This document shows positions 27,206 to 35,143 of a stretch of DNA of 64,000 bases, piece by piece. The notes beneath the pieces are model-generated. The model ran no database searches. It saw only the letters and a list, made by a program, of their open reading frames with translations, and had not been told where the DNA came from. The stretch covers positions 50,722-114,721 of the forward strand of contig NZ_BJXA01000024.1 of NCBI RefSeq assembly GCF_007990755.1, written 5' to 3'. The position numbers and the translations under genes were made by a program. Within the stretch, counting starts at the first letter, position 1; each line of letters begins with the position of its first letter. Source of the DNA: Nocardia ninae NBRC 108245 (GTDB taxonomy: Bacteria; Actinomycetota; Actinomycetes; Mycobacteriales; Mycobacteriaceae).

Positions 27206-28168
27206 TCACCACTTCCGGATGATCGGCTCCTGCGGCCCGGCGGCCGCCCACTGACGAGTGATGCGTGCCAGTTTGTCGGGGTTGACCTGGATGTGGATCG
27301 CCGCGACGCCGTCGGCGGACGGCTCGAGACCCACGACCCCGTACACCCGCTCGCCGACCTCGACCAGCACGGCGGGCGCACCGTTGATCACCACGGCATA
27401 GAAGACCGCGTCGTCGCCGACGAAGGCTCGTTTGGCCGGAGTCGGCTGGAACACGTGACGCAGGTACCGCGCGATGTCGAACGCGCCGACGACCGGAATC
27501 TTGCGGGCAGGCAGTCGCCCACCGCCGTCGGCGATACTGACGGCGTCGTCGGTGAGCAGCCGGATCAGTGGCTCGGTATCGCCGCTGAGCGCCGCGGCGA
27601 GAAATTCCTCGACGATCCGGCGTGCGGTGTCCGCGTCGACCTCGGCGCGCGGCCGTTCGGTGCCGACGTGCTGCTTGGCGCGCCGGTAGAGCTGCTGGCA
27701 GTTCGATTCGGTCAGGTCGAGGATCTCCGCGATCTCCCGATGCGAGTATCCGAAAGCCTCACGCAGCACGTACACCACGCGCTCATTGGGCGACAGGCGC
27801 TCCATCAGGGTGAGCATCGCGAGGGAGACCGACTCGCGCTGCTCGACCGTGTCGGCCGGGCCGAGCATCCGATCGCCGGCCAGCACCGGTTCCGGCAGCC
27901 ACTGCCCCACATAGGTTTCCCGCCGGGCGCGGGCCGAGGTCAGCTGGTTGAGGCAGAGGTTGGTGAGCACCTTGGTCAGCCACGCCTCCGGAGTCTCGAT
28001 CCGGGTCCGGTCGGCCGCATGCCAGCGCAGGTACGCGTCCTGCACGGCGTCCTCGGCGTCACCGGCGGAGCCCAGCAGCCGATAGGCGATCGCTTCCAGG
28101 CGACCCCGGTAACTCTCGAACAGATCGGCTTCGTGCGTGCTGAGCGACATGCCCCTATGGTCGACCAT
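27206..28168 (-). CDS. sigJ: ECF41-group RNA polymerase sigma factor (SigJ-like)
   Basis: A 320-residue extracytoplasmic-function sigma factor with a fused SnoaL-like domain. Region 2 includes AYRLLGSAGDAEDAVQDAYLRW, and region 4 includes LSPNERVVYVLREAFGYS and the helix EIAEILDLTESNCQQLYRRA. ECF41 signatures are all present: WLPEP in the linker, DGGGR in the SnoaL domain, and NPDKL near the C-terminus. In this group the C-terminal domain replaces an anti-sigma factor. The start is ATG 28168 (GAGG nine bases upstream) or ATG 28150. The neighbouring FAD oxidoreductase is the likely regulon member. Confidence 0.85.
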   Translation of the reverse strand: MVDHRGMSLSTHEADLFESYRGRLEAIAYRLLGSAGDAEDAVQDAYLRWHAADRTRIETPEAWLTKVLTNLCLNQLTSARARRETYVGQWLPEPVLAGDRMLGPADTVEQRESVSLAMLTLMERLSPNERVVYVLREAFGYSHREIAEILDLTESNCQQLYRRAKQHVGTERPRAEVDADTARRIVEEFLAAALSGDTEPLIRLLTDDAVSIADGGGRLPARKIPVVGAFDIARYLRHVFQPTPAKRAFVGDDAVFYAVVINGAPAVLVEVGERVYGVVGLEPSADGVAAIHIQVNPDKLARITRQWAAAGPQEPIIRKW

Positions 28169-28210
28169 CTGGGCAGGCCTCAGCTACCCGACCCGGGCGT
28201 GACCTGGTGG

Positions 28211-29551
28211 TTACGGGACCCCGACCGGGCCGAGGCAACTGGCTGGCGGGTCGACCAGGAAGCAGGGGGCCGGGCCGCGGGTGGGCCGGTAGCCGTCGGG
28301 GACACCCCCCTCGGCGACGAGTTGCGTGTAGGTGCCGACCGCGTCGGTGGGGCGGCGTACCAGGCCTGGGTCGGTGCGCACATCCACCGTATAGAGCCCG
28401 AATCGCGGTGTGTAGCTACCCCATTCGTAATTGTCGGTGATGCTCCAGTAGTTGTAGCCGATGACATTCATGCCGTCGGCCTTGGCGCGCTGGATCCAGT
28501 AGACGGTGTCACGCAGGTGATCGCTGCGGGAATAGCCGTCGGCCCGGGGTCGGCCGTTCTCGGTGGGCATGCCGTTCTCGACGATGTAGAGCGGTTTACC
28601 CGGGTAGCGGCGCGAATAGTGTTGCAGCGCGTAATAGATGCCCTCGGTCCGCAACGGCAGATCCCAGATATTCGTGCCCGGCAGGCTCGGCATGGCGGAT
28701 CCGGTGGCTCTGCTGATGCCGCCGAGCAGTGACTGCACCGGGTCGTAACCGAAGTAATAGTCGATGCCGACGTAGTCGAGCCGGTGTCCGATGCGATCGA
28801 GGAACGACCCGTTGACCTCGCCCTCCGCACCGGCGACATAACCGACATTGCTCGTCACCTGCGCGCCGGGCTGCACATGGTGAATGTGGTCGTAGATGGC
28901 GTTGTGCGCCTGCGCGATCCGATCCAGCATCTCGCCGGCGTCGGCGGCGCCCCTGCGGACCTCGTGCGAGATGTAGGCGGCCGGCTCGTTCACCGCGACC
29001 CACAGCGGATTGCGGGAGGCGTAGCGATCGACCACCGTACGCATATTGTCCAGCCAATCACCGACCATGCCCGGGTTCCGCCAGCCGCCGCGATCGACCG
29101 CCCAGCCCGGGTATACCCAGTGGTCGAGGGTGATCATCGGCTGCATTCCCGCCCGCGCGATAGCTGCGATGACGGCGTCGTAGAACCGGAACGCTTCCTC
29201 GTCCCACACCCCCGGCGCGGGTTGCACTCGGGCCCATTCGATCCCGACGCGGAACACTCGCACGCCGAGCGCGGCGGCCGCATCGATGTCCGATTCGTAG
29301 CGGTTGTAGAAGTCGACCGAATCGTGCAACGCGTCGTAATCGGGGTGTTTGGGGATGTAGCGGGTCCAATTGCTGTCGGGCGCATGGCCTTCGGACTGGA
29401 ATCCGGAGGACGCGACACCCCAGAGGAAGTTTCCGAGCGGCGCCGCTACCGGGCGAATCGGCGGAGCCGCAGCAGAGTTCGTGCATAGCAGCATCGTCGA
29501 CGCGGCAGCGGCGAGTACGGTCAGTGCATACCGACGGAACCGGAATCGCAT
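28211..29551 (-). CDS. Secreted glycoside hydrolase family 1 (beta-glucosidase-like)
   Basis: A 446-residue GH1 enzyme with a signal peptide (YALTVLAAAASTMLLCTNSAAA, cleavage near residue 30). The acid/base Glu is in WVAVNEPAAY (Glu189) and the nucleophile Glu in LYIVENGMP (Glu325). The FLWGVASSGFQSEG N-terminal signature is intact. It is likely an exported retaining beta-glycosidase. ATG 29551 lies six bases after TACCCT, so a leaderless mRNA is possible. The C-terminal 30 residues carry two Cys. Its stop lies about 40 bases from the sigma-factor start on the same strand. Confidence 0.85.
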   Translation of the reverse strand: MRFRFRRYALTVLAAAASTMLLCTNSAAAPPIRPVAAPLGNFLWGVASSGFQSEGHAPDSNWTRYIPKHPDYDALHDSVDFYNRYESDIDAAAALGVRVFRVGIEWARVQPAPGVWDEEAFRFYDAVIAAIARAGMQPMITLDHWVYPGWAVDRGGWRNPGMVGDWLDNMRTVVDRYASRNPLWVAVNEPAAYISHEVRRGAADAGEMLDRIAQAHNAIYDHIHHVQPGAQVTSNVGYVAGAEGEVNGSFLDRIGHRLDYVGIDYYFGYDPVQSLLGGISRATGSAMPSLPGTNIWDLPLRTEGIYYALQHYSRRYPGKPLYIVENGMPTENGRPRADGYSRSDHLRDTVYWIQRAKADGMNVIGYNYWSITDNYEWGSYTPRFGLYTVDVRTDPGLVRRPTDAVGTYTQLVAEGGVPDGYRPTRGPAPCFLVDPPASCLGPVGVP

Positions 29552-29663
29552 CACCTCAGGGTAACTGGAGGTGCACCGTCGAAGTGCGGATAGCGCGATA
29601 GTCGGCGTTTCGGGAGCTTGTCGGCAAATGTCTCAGAGGCGCAGCCACTTTCGCCTACCTGCC

Positions 29664-30062
29664 TCACAGCGTTCGCTCTTGCTCGGCTTCGACCTGGTCG
29701 TCGAAGCGCGCCCGGGCCCGCTCGACATCGGGCAACGTGACGGTGGACCAGCGCAACAGTGCGTCGATGAGGTCTTGCAACGACTTGCCCAGCGGTGAGA
29801 TCCGGTACTGCACGGCGACCGGACGGGTATTCGTCACGATCCGGTCGACCATCCCATTGCGCTCCAGCCGCCGCAGCGTTGCCGTGAGCGACTTCTGCGT
29901 CACCACCGGGATCGCCCGACGAAGTTCGTTGAAGCGCAACGGGCTTTCGCACAGCGCGTCGAGGACATGCAGCGACCACTTGTCGAGCATCTGATCCAGC
30001 AACTCACGGTGCTGCGCGGTCAGTTGCGGGCTGTCCGAAGGTGCGAGGGCGGTTTCTTGCAT
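29664..30062 (-). CDS. HxlR-family transcriptional regulator
   Basis: A 132-residue HxlR/DUF24 winged-helix protein: LLDQMLDKWSLHVLDALCESPLRFNELRR begins the domain, then VVTQKSLTATLRRLERNGMVDR and YRISPLGKSLQ. One Cys (in LCESPLRF) occupies the position where redox- or aldehyde-sensing family members carry the sensor. ATG 30062 has AGG five bases upstream. It is divergent from the RidA gene at 30134, with a palindrome between them, a common pairing for a repressor and its detoxification target. Confidence 0.85.
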   Translation of the reverse strand: MQETALAPSDSPQLTAQHRELLDQMLDKWSLHVLDALCESPLRFNELRRAIPVVTQKSLTATLRRLERNGMVDRIVTNTRPVAVQYRISPLGKSLQDLIDALLRWSTVTLPDVERARARFDDQVEAEQERTL

Positions 30063-30097
30063 GACACCTAGTCTCGTTGAAGTGTCCTCGGGGCACC

Positions 30098-30116
30098 AGG
30101 TAGACATCGGATACCT
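30098..30116. promoter_or_regulatory. Inverted repeat AGGTA-N9-TACCT in the hxlR-like/ridA-like divergent promoter
   Basis: Exact 5-bp arms (30098-30102 and 30112-30116) flank nine bases, in the middle of the 71-base spacer. It is the likely operator of the HxlR-type regulator. Confidence 0.45.
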
Positions 30117-30133
30117 ACTCCGAGAGGAACACC

Positions 30134-30544
30134 ATGGCCGTCCAACTGCTGACCCCCGAGGGCATGTTCACCCCCGTTCCCTACCACCACGTCTCGATCA
30201 GCACCGGCACCCGCCACGTGCACGTCGCCGGCCAAATCGCCCGCGATGCCGAAGGAAACCCCGTCGCCCCGGGTGATCTCGCCGGTCAACTCGCGCACGC
30301 GCTGCGCAATACGGCCGTCGGCCTCGCCGGTGCCGGCGCAACCTTCGCCGACGTAGTCCGCCTCCGCTTCTTCGTCACGAACTGGACCCCGGACAAGTAC
30401 CACGACTTCGTCGCCGGAATCGACCGCGTTACCGAAGAACTCGGAATCCCCCAGCCCCTACCGCCGCTCTCCGCAATCGGCGTCGACTACCTCTTCGAGC
30501 CCGACGTGCTCGTCGAAGTAGAGGCCTACGCCATCCTCGACTGA
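30134..30544 (+). CDS. RidA/YjgF-family enamine-imine deaminase
   Basis: A 136-residue Rid protein that hydrolyses reactive enamines or imines. Family blocks are HVHVAGQIARDAEGNPV, VGLAGAGATFADVVRLRFFVTNWTPD and PPLSAIGVDYLFEPDVLVEVEAYAI. The canonical catalytic Arg of RidA (R-x-A-V) is not in its usual PxRxxV context; PPLSAIGV occurs instead, so it is probably a Rid1-7 subgroup rather than archetypal RidA. ATG 30134 follows GAGAGG. The divergent HxlR gene likely controls it. Confidence 0.82.
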   Translation: MAVQLLTPEGMFTPVPYHHVSISTGTRHVHVAGQIARDAEGNPVAPGDLAGQLAHALRNTAVGLAGAGATFADVVRLRFFVTNWTPDKYHDFVAGIDRVTEELGIPQPLPPLSAIGVDYLFEPDVLVEVEAYAILD

Positions 30545-30575
30545 CCCCGCAGACCGTCAGTACGTCCAAGGCGCT

Positions 30576-31043
30576 TCAGTACTGGATCAAGCCGCCCACT
30601 GGCACGTCAGCGACATGACCGGTCGCTGGAAGCGTCCGGGCAAGGGCGAGACCGATGTCCACCAGTGACGATCGGCGCAGGCGGTCGACGTCGGCGAGGG
30701 GAGTCCATGTCGGCTCGACAGTTTCACCATTCGACTCGGGCCGAAGTCGGCCGCCGCTGACACGGACTCGATAGAAGATACCGACATTCTGGTGCTCGGT
30801 CCCGGCACGTGCGGCGGCCGCGGGGATCACCCGCGAATCCACACCGAGCAGGCGTTCGATAATCCCCCGATACCCGGTCTCTTCGGTGAGTTCCCGGATC
30901 ACCGCATCGAACGGATCCTCCCCATGCTCGACCTTGCCACCCGGAAGAGTCCAGTTACTCGCACCATCCGGAGGCACGTGCCGGGCGAGCAACACCCGCC
31001 CGTCCTCGATGCATACGGCATAAGCCGCCAGCCGGAAACTCAT
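30576..31043 (-). CDS. Nudix hydrolase
   Basis: A 155-residue Nudix protein that cleaves nucleoside diphosphates linked to another group. The Nudix box GGKVEHGEDPFDAVIRELTEETGY fits GX5EX7REUXEEXGU at about residues 35-58. ATG 31043 gives MSFRLAAYAV, matching the usual first strand. An upstream ATG at 31073 is also in frame; neither has a clear ribosome site. The substrate is unknown. Confidence 0.82.
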   Translation of the reverse strand: MSFRLAAYAVCIEDGRVLLARHVPPDGASNWTLPGGKVEHGEDPFDAVIRELTEETGYRGIIERLLGVDSRVIPAAAARAGTEHQNVGIFYRVRVSGGRLRPESNGETVEPTWTPLADVDRLRRSSLVDIGLALARTLPATGHVADVPVGGLIQY

Positions 31044-31082
31044 TCCTGTCGCTTCACCATTTCTCCGCCCCATCGGTGCCGA

Positions 31083-31613
31083 TCACCAGATATCAACCCA
31101 GACAGGTCGTTTAGGAATGTCGAACAAGGCCGACTTCTTATGGACCACTACGGGAACCGAGGAGCCGACGCTCAGTCGCTCGGCCAGCGCACGCGCTTTG
31201 ACCTCGTGGAATTGCGGATAGAAGAATTGCTTCTGCACGCGGGCGTCCCCGCCCGAGTCCGGGTGCGGGAACTGGACTTCGACCCGCACCCGCCACAAAT
31301 CGAAGTTGAGCACAGCCCGACCTTGCTGACATCGCAGATCCGACTCGACGACCACCGCAGACATCGCGGTTCCGGCTCGCCGCAGGTAATTCCGGCGCAG
31401 GCGCCATGCGGCGGCCAGTACGAGCATCCATCCCCCGGCGCCCAGCACGATGCTCACCGGAAGAAACAGCGCCATCGCGAGTTGTGAATCGGTCCAGCGG
31501 GCTACCGCGGCACCCAGGTTCAGCGCACCCCCCATAAACGCCACCGCTGCTACCACGACACCCAGCATCCACACCAGCGCCATCGGGTCGAGCATCTTCC
31601 GGGACCGCCCCAC
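31083..31613 (-). CDS. DUF3592-type membrane protein, orphan copy
   Basis: A 176-residue protein closely similar to the product at 34114 (from reading, about 85% of residues identical). Two membrane segments are visible (VWMLGVVVAAVAFMGGALNLG and MALFLPVSIVLGAGGWMLVLAAAW). A beta-rich domain follows with AMSAVVVESDLRCQQ, FYPQFHEVKARALAERLSVGS and VPVVVHKKSALFDIPKRP. This fits DUF3592-type membrane proteins. It starts GTG 31613, with GAGGAG upstream, where the paralogue has ATG. Unlike the paralogue it is not attached to the EspC-like operon. The function is unknown. Confidence 0.7.
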   Translation of the reverse strand: MGRSRKMLDPMALVWMLGVVVAAVAFMGGALNLGAAVARWTDSQLAMALFLPVSIVLGAGGWMLVLAAAWRLRRNYLRRAGTAMSAVVVESDLRCQQGRAVLNFDLWRVRVEVQFPHPDSGGDARVQKQFFYPQFHEVKARALAERLSVGSSVPVVVHKKSALFDIPKRPVWVDIW

Positions 31614-31739
31614 ACCAACTCCTCATCACACCAGCGGCAATCTGCCGACTGTAGTGGCATCGCGGAACGCTGGAACCCACCCCGACGGTCTCAGGGCACC
31701 GTCCGGTGTTGACAGCCGGGCAGGTGTGGTGACAACATC

Positions 31740-31773
31740 TGCATGCACCTACAGTTATTGCATGCACATACAA
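31740..31773 (+). promoter_or_regulatory. Two 14-bp direct repeats containing TGCATGCA upstream of RidA-OYE operon
   Basis: TGCATGCACCTACA (31740-31753) and TGCATGCACATACA (31759-31772) differ at one position and repeat every 19 bp, about two helical turns. Each begins with the self-complementary octamer TGCATGCA. A consensus-like -35, TTGACA (31709-31714), lies upstream. They are likely operator half-sites for an unidentified regulator of the genes at 31792 and 32219. Confidence 0.5.
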
Positions 31774-31791
31774 CTTCCGAGAGGGACGACG

Positions 31792-32187
31792 ATGACCACG
31801 CAACGCATCGAGAAGATCGCTACCACCCCCGATTGGTATGCGCCGTACAAGATCTCGCAGGCGATCAAGGCGAACGGCCTCATCTACGTGTCCGGGCAGT
31901 CGGGTATCGACGAGCAGGGACGCACCGTCTCCGGCGACTTTCTGGAACAAGGGCGGCAGGCATTCGCCAACATCAAGCGAGTTCTAGCGGAGGCCGGGGC
32001 CGACCTGCATGACGTGGTGAAGGTCGGCATCTTCGTCACCGACATGGCCGCCGATCTCGACAAGGTCATGCAGCTTCGCGAGGAGTTCCTCAGCGAGCCC
32101 TACCCGGCCGACACCCTGCTCGAAGTGTCGTCGCTCGCCCAGCCCGACTGGCAAATCGAAGTAGAAGTCACCGCACTCGCTCGCTGA
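31792..32187 (+). CDS. RidA-family protein
   Basis: A 131-residue Rid-family protein: GLIYVSGQSGIDEQGRTVSGDF, then GRQAFANIKRVLAEAGADLHDVVKVGIFVTDMA, and the C-terminal ADTLLEVSSLAQPDWQIEVEVTALA. The canonical catalytic Arg (PxRxxV context) is replaced by ADTLLEV, so it may not be a classical enamine deaminase. ATG 31792 follows GAGGG by seven bases. It is 31 bases upstream of the old yellow enzyme gene on the same strand, so the two form an operon. Confidence 0.82.
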   Translation: MTTQRIEKIATTPDWYAPYKISQAIKANGLIYVSGQSGIDEQGRTVSGDFLEQGRQAFANIKRVLAEAGADLHDVVKVGIFVTDMAADLDKVMQLREEFLSEPYPADTLLEVSSLAQPDWQIEVEVTALAR

Positions 32188-32218
32188 CCTTCGATCCACC
32201 CTCGCGAAAGGAAAACCC

Positions 32219-33307
32219 ATGTCCGACAGCCCTTTGCTACGCCCCTACCGCCGCGGCGCACTCGACCTGCCGAACCGCATCGCGATGGCCCCGATGACCA
32301 GGGGACGCGCGGACGACTCCACCGGCGTCCCGAACCCGCTCACCGCGGACTACTACGCCCAGCGCGCGAGCGCAGGACTGATCGTCACCGAAGGCATCTA
32401 CGCCAACGTTCTCGGCAAAGGCGGCCCCGGCATTCCCGGCCTCGTCGATGATGCGCAGGTAGCAGGCTGGCGCAAGGTGACCGATGCGGTGCACGCGGCG
32501 GGCGGGCGCATCTTCGCCCAGCTGTGGCACGTCGGCCGGATGACCCACCCGCTGATCCTGCCGGGCGGCGCGACCCCGCTGGCACCCTCACCCGTGCGCA
32601 TCACCGACGCGCAGATCTTCACCGGCCAGGGGCTGAAGGACCATGTCACGCCGCGCGCGATGACAACCGCCGAAGTCGACGCCACGATCGAGGATTTCGC
32701 CACCGAAGCACGCAACGCCCTCGCGGCCGGCTTCGACGGCGTCGAGATCCACGGTGCGAACGGCTACCTGATCCAGCAATTCCTGGCCGAGAACACCAAC
32801 CAGCGCACCGACCGCTACGGCGGCTCCCGCAACAACCGGCTCCGACTGGCCGTCGACATCGTGACGGCCGTCGCGGCCGAAGTGGGCGCCGAACGCGTCG
32901 GCCTGCGCATCTCCCCCGACAACCCGGAAAACCAGCTCGCGGAACAAGATCCACGGACCACCTACCGCACCCTCCTCGACACCCTCAACCCCCTCGGACT
33001 CGCCTACCTCCACGTCATCGAACGCGGCGAGTACCCCGCCCTCGCCGACCTGCGCCCACGCTGGTCCAACACCCTCATCGCGAACTTCAACGGCCCGACC
33101 CCCACCACACCCGCCGCAGGCGAAAAGATCCTGGAAACCGGCCTGGCCGACCTCTTCTCCTTCGGCCGCCTCTTCATCGCCAACCCCGACCTCCCCGCCC
33201 GCTTCGCCACCGGAGCCCCCCTCAACGAATACGCCCGCGACCTGGTCTACGGCGGCGGCGCCGAGGGTTACACCGACTATCCCGTGCTGCAAACGGAACG
33301 GGTATGA
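32219..33307 (+). CDS. Old yellow enzyme family NADH:flavin oxidoreductase (alkene reductase)
   Basis: A 362-residue FMN TIM-barrel enzyme that reduces alpha,beta-unsaturated carbonyls. Family blocks are NRIAMAPMTRGRA, IFAQLWHVGRM, GFDGVEIHGANGYLIQQFL (His/Asn substrate pair), DRYGGSRNNRLRL and LFSFGRLFIANPDLPAR. The length and motifs fit the NemA/OYE class. ATG 32219 follows AAAGGA by six bases. The pairing with a Rid protein suggests detoxification of electrophiles. From about 32940 on, the codon usage becomes extremely C-rich. Confidence 0.88.
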   Translation: MSDSPLLRPYRRGALDLPNRIAMAPMTRGRADDSTGVPNPLTADYYAQRASAGLIVTEGIYANVLGKGGPGIPGLVDDAQVAGWRKVTDAVHAAGGRIFAQLWHVGRMTHPLILPGGATPLAPSPVRITDAQIFTGQGLKDHVTPRAMTTAEVDATIEDFATEARNALAAGFDGVEIHGANGYLIQQFLAENTNQRTDRYGGSRNNRLRLAVDIVTAVAAEVGAERVGLRISPDNPENQLAEQDPRTTYRTLLDTLNPLGLAYLHVIERGEYPALADLRPRWSNTLIANFNGPTPTTPAAGEKILETGLADLFSFGRLFIANPDLPARFATGAPLNEYARDLVYGGGAEGYTDYPVLQTERV

Positions 33308-33397
33308 GCCGTCGTGGCCACCAGCCGTTGTCTCAGTTCGATGGCATTTCTTCAGCCTGACTAGGTTGGGCAGTCTCGAACGGGCGGCGCGGTCGGT

Positions 33398-34000
33398 TCA
33401 GCCCGGCGGTAGGAACTCCAGGATCCGGGCAAGAGTGTCGCTGGTACTGGTGTGTAGGTGACCAGCCATACCGAGTGAGCGTGCGATCGCGACATGGCCG
33501 GGAGTGTCATCGATGAAGAGTGCCTCCTCGGGACGGGCACCCACGCGCTGGAGGGCCGCGATGTAGATGCGGGGGTCAGGCTTGGCATACCCGACTTCGC
33601 ATGACAACACGATGGCATCGACCATGTCGAGAAGCCCGGCGTTCGCCATCCGGGTGCGAATATGTGGCCAGGCGTTACTGACGACAGCGGTCTTCGCCAA
33701 GCCGTGGACGTTTCGCAGGCTCGCCACGAGGGTGGCATCCCATGTCTCCCTGGACGCTAGATCGCACCGGATCGTGTTGATCAGATCGGGGCCGACGGCG
33801 AGCCGGTCTCCGACGATCCGCCACCAGGACTCCTCGCTGATACGGCCGATCAGTACCTGGTCGTCACTTCCGCCGAAGAGCGCAGCGAGGAAGGCAGATG
33901 GGGATATCCCGAGTCTGGAGCTCCACTCGGCGGCGGCCGCGGTCAGATAGTCGGGTACGAGGACGCCGCCGATATCGATCAGGATCGCAGGCCGATTCAC
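33398..34000 (-). CDS. HAD-superfamily hydrolase
   Basis: A 200-residue HAD hydrolase (subfamily IA, YihX/haloacid dehalogenase-like). Motif I reads ILIDIGGVLVP, with DxG instead of DxD, motif II is AVVSNAWP, motif III is YAKPDPRIY, and motif IV is ALFIDDTPGH. The second Asp of motif I, the usual acid/base of phosphatases, is Gly. GTG 34000 was chosen because motif I should lie near the N-terminus; no strong ribosome site is seen. Substrate unknown. Confidence 0.78.
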   Translation of the reverse strand: MNRPAILIDIGGVLVPDYLTAAAAEWSSRLGISPSAFLAALFGGSDDQVLIGRISEESWWRIVGDRLAVGPDLINTIRCDLASRETWDATLVASLRNVHGLAKTAVVSNAWPHIRTRMANAGLLDMVDAIVLSCEVGYAKPDPRIYIAALQRVGARPEEALFIDDTPGHVAIARSLGMAGHLHTSTSDTLARILEFLPPG

Positions 34001-34113
34001 GCAGTCACCGCCTTGGGGCGCAGGAAGAGCTAGCGGCGGTCGAAGTGGGCTCGGCACGGACGAGCGGGACAAGACAGAATCTCAAAACCATCGAAGGCGT
34101 CGGGTCGGTGCGC

Positions 34114-34644
34114 TCACCAGATATCGGCCCAGACGGGCCTTTTGGGAATGTCGAACAATGCGGAATTCTTGTGAACCACAATAGGAACCGAGGAGCCGAC
34201 GCTCAGGCGCTCGGCCAGCGCACGTGCTTTGACCTCGCGGAATTGCGGATAGAAGAACTGTTTCTGCACGCGGGCGTCACCGCCCGACTCCGGGTGCGGA
34301 AACTCGGCTTCAACCTTCACCAACCACAAATCGAAGTTGAGTACGCCCAGCCCCTGCTTGCATCGCAGATCCGATTCGACGACTACCGCAGACATCGCGG
34401 TCCCGTTGTGCCGCAAGTAATTCCGGCGTAGCCGCCATGCTGCCGCCAGCACGAGCATCCATGCACCTGCGCCCAGCGCGACGCTCACCGGAAGAAACAA
34501 TGCCATGGCGAGTTGCGAACCGGTCCACCGGACAATCGCGGCACCTAGATTCAGCGCGCCCCCCATAAAAGCCACCGCTGCTACCGCGACACCCAACGTC
34601 CACACCAGCGACATCGGGCCGATCATCTTCCGGGGCCGCCCCAT
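34114..34644 (-). CDS. DUF3592-type membrane protein, operon copy
   Basis: A 176-residue protein, near-identical in plan to the one at 31083 (two membrane segments, then a beta-rich domain ending DIPKRPVWADIW). Differences are scattered single residues. DNA similarity also covers about 20 bases past the stop codon. ATG 34644 lies one base after the stop of the upstream gene, so translation is coupled. It is the third gene of the EspC/WXG-like operon. Whether it is a membrane partner, immunity factor or envelope protein is unknown. Confidence 0.7.
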   Translation of the reverse strand: MGRPRKMIGPMSLVWTLGVAVAAVAFMGGALNLGAAIVRWTGSQLAMALFLPVSVALGAGAWMLVLAAAWRLRRNYLRHNGTAMSAVVVESDLRCKQGLGVLNFDLWLVKVEAEFPHPESGGDARVQKQFFYPQFREVKARALAERLSVGSSVPIVVHKNSALFDIPKRPVWADIW

Positions 34645-34645
34645 G

Positions 34646-35143
34646 TCAGCGCCAGCGCCGCTCATCGGGGTGGTCCTCGAAGTCGTCCGGCCAGTCACTG
34701 GGACCGACTACGGTTTCGCCTGATCGCGGGCGACGGGTGGGGCCGTGAGTGGGTGGCCACATCGGGGCCGGTGGTGGGGTGGGCTGCTGCGGCGGCTCCG
34801 GAGTCCACGGCCAGATGAACAGCGGCGAGTTCTTCATCTCGGCGACCTCCGGTGGTACCGGGCGAGCGAGCGTTTCGATGTCGCGCCAACGGCATTCACC
34901 GGTACTGACGCGTTCGGCGTATGCCTTCAGCGCCGGGGAGGCGGTGTCCATACCGGCGACCATTGCGATGAATTCCTCGGACACCTCGGTGGGACTGTCG
35001 AAGAGTTCGTCAACATCGATGTTGGACAATCGGATAGTGGCAGTACGTAGATTGTCTACCGCGTCCATGACCTTCCGGGCGATCGCGTCCACCTGAGGGT
35101 CGAGGTCGGGCTCCCGTATGTTGCCCCACTGTGGTCTCGTCAT
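34646..35143 (-). CDS. Small proline-rich protein of the EspC-like operon
   Basis: A 165-residue soluble protein of no family I recognise. Residues 1-75 are helical and acidic (VMDAVDNLRTATIRLSNIDVDELFD). Residues 95-165 are rich in Pro/Trp/Arg (IWPWTPEPPQQPTPPPAP). ATG 35143 overlaps the upstream stop in ATGA, and the ribosome site GGGAG lies inside the upstream gene. The tight coupling suggests it works with the EspC/WXG-like protein, for example as a chaperone or immunity protein. That is inference only. Confidence 0.65.
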   Translation of the reverse strand: MTRPQWGNIREPDLDPQVDAIARKVMDAVDNLRTATIRLSNIDVDELFDSPTEVSEEFIAMVAGMDTASPALKAYAERVSTGECRWRDIETLARPVPPEVAEMKNSPLFIWPWTPEPPQQPTPPPAPMWPPTHGPTRRPRSGETVVGPSDWPDDFEDHPDERRWR

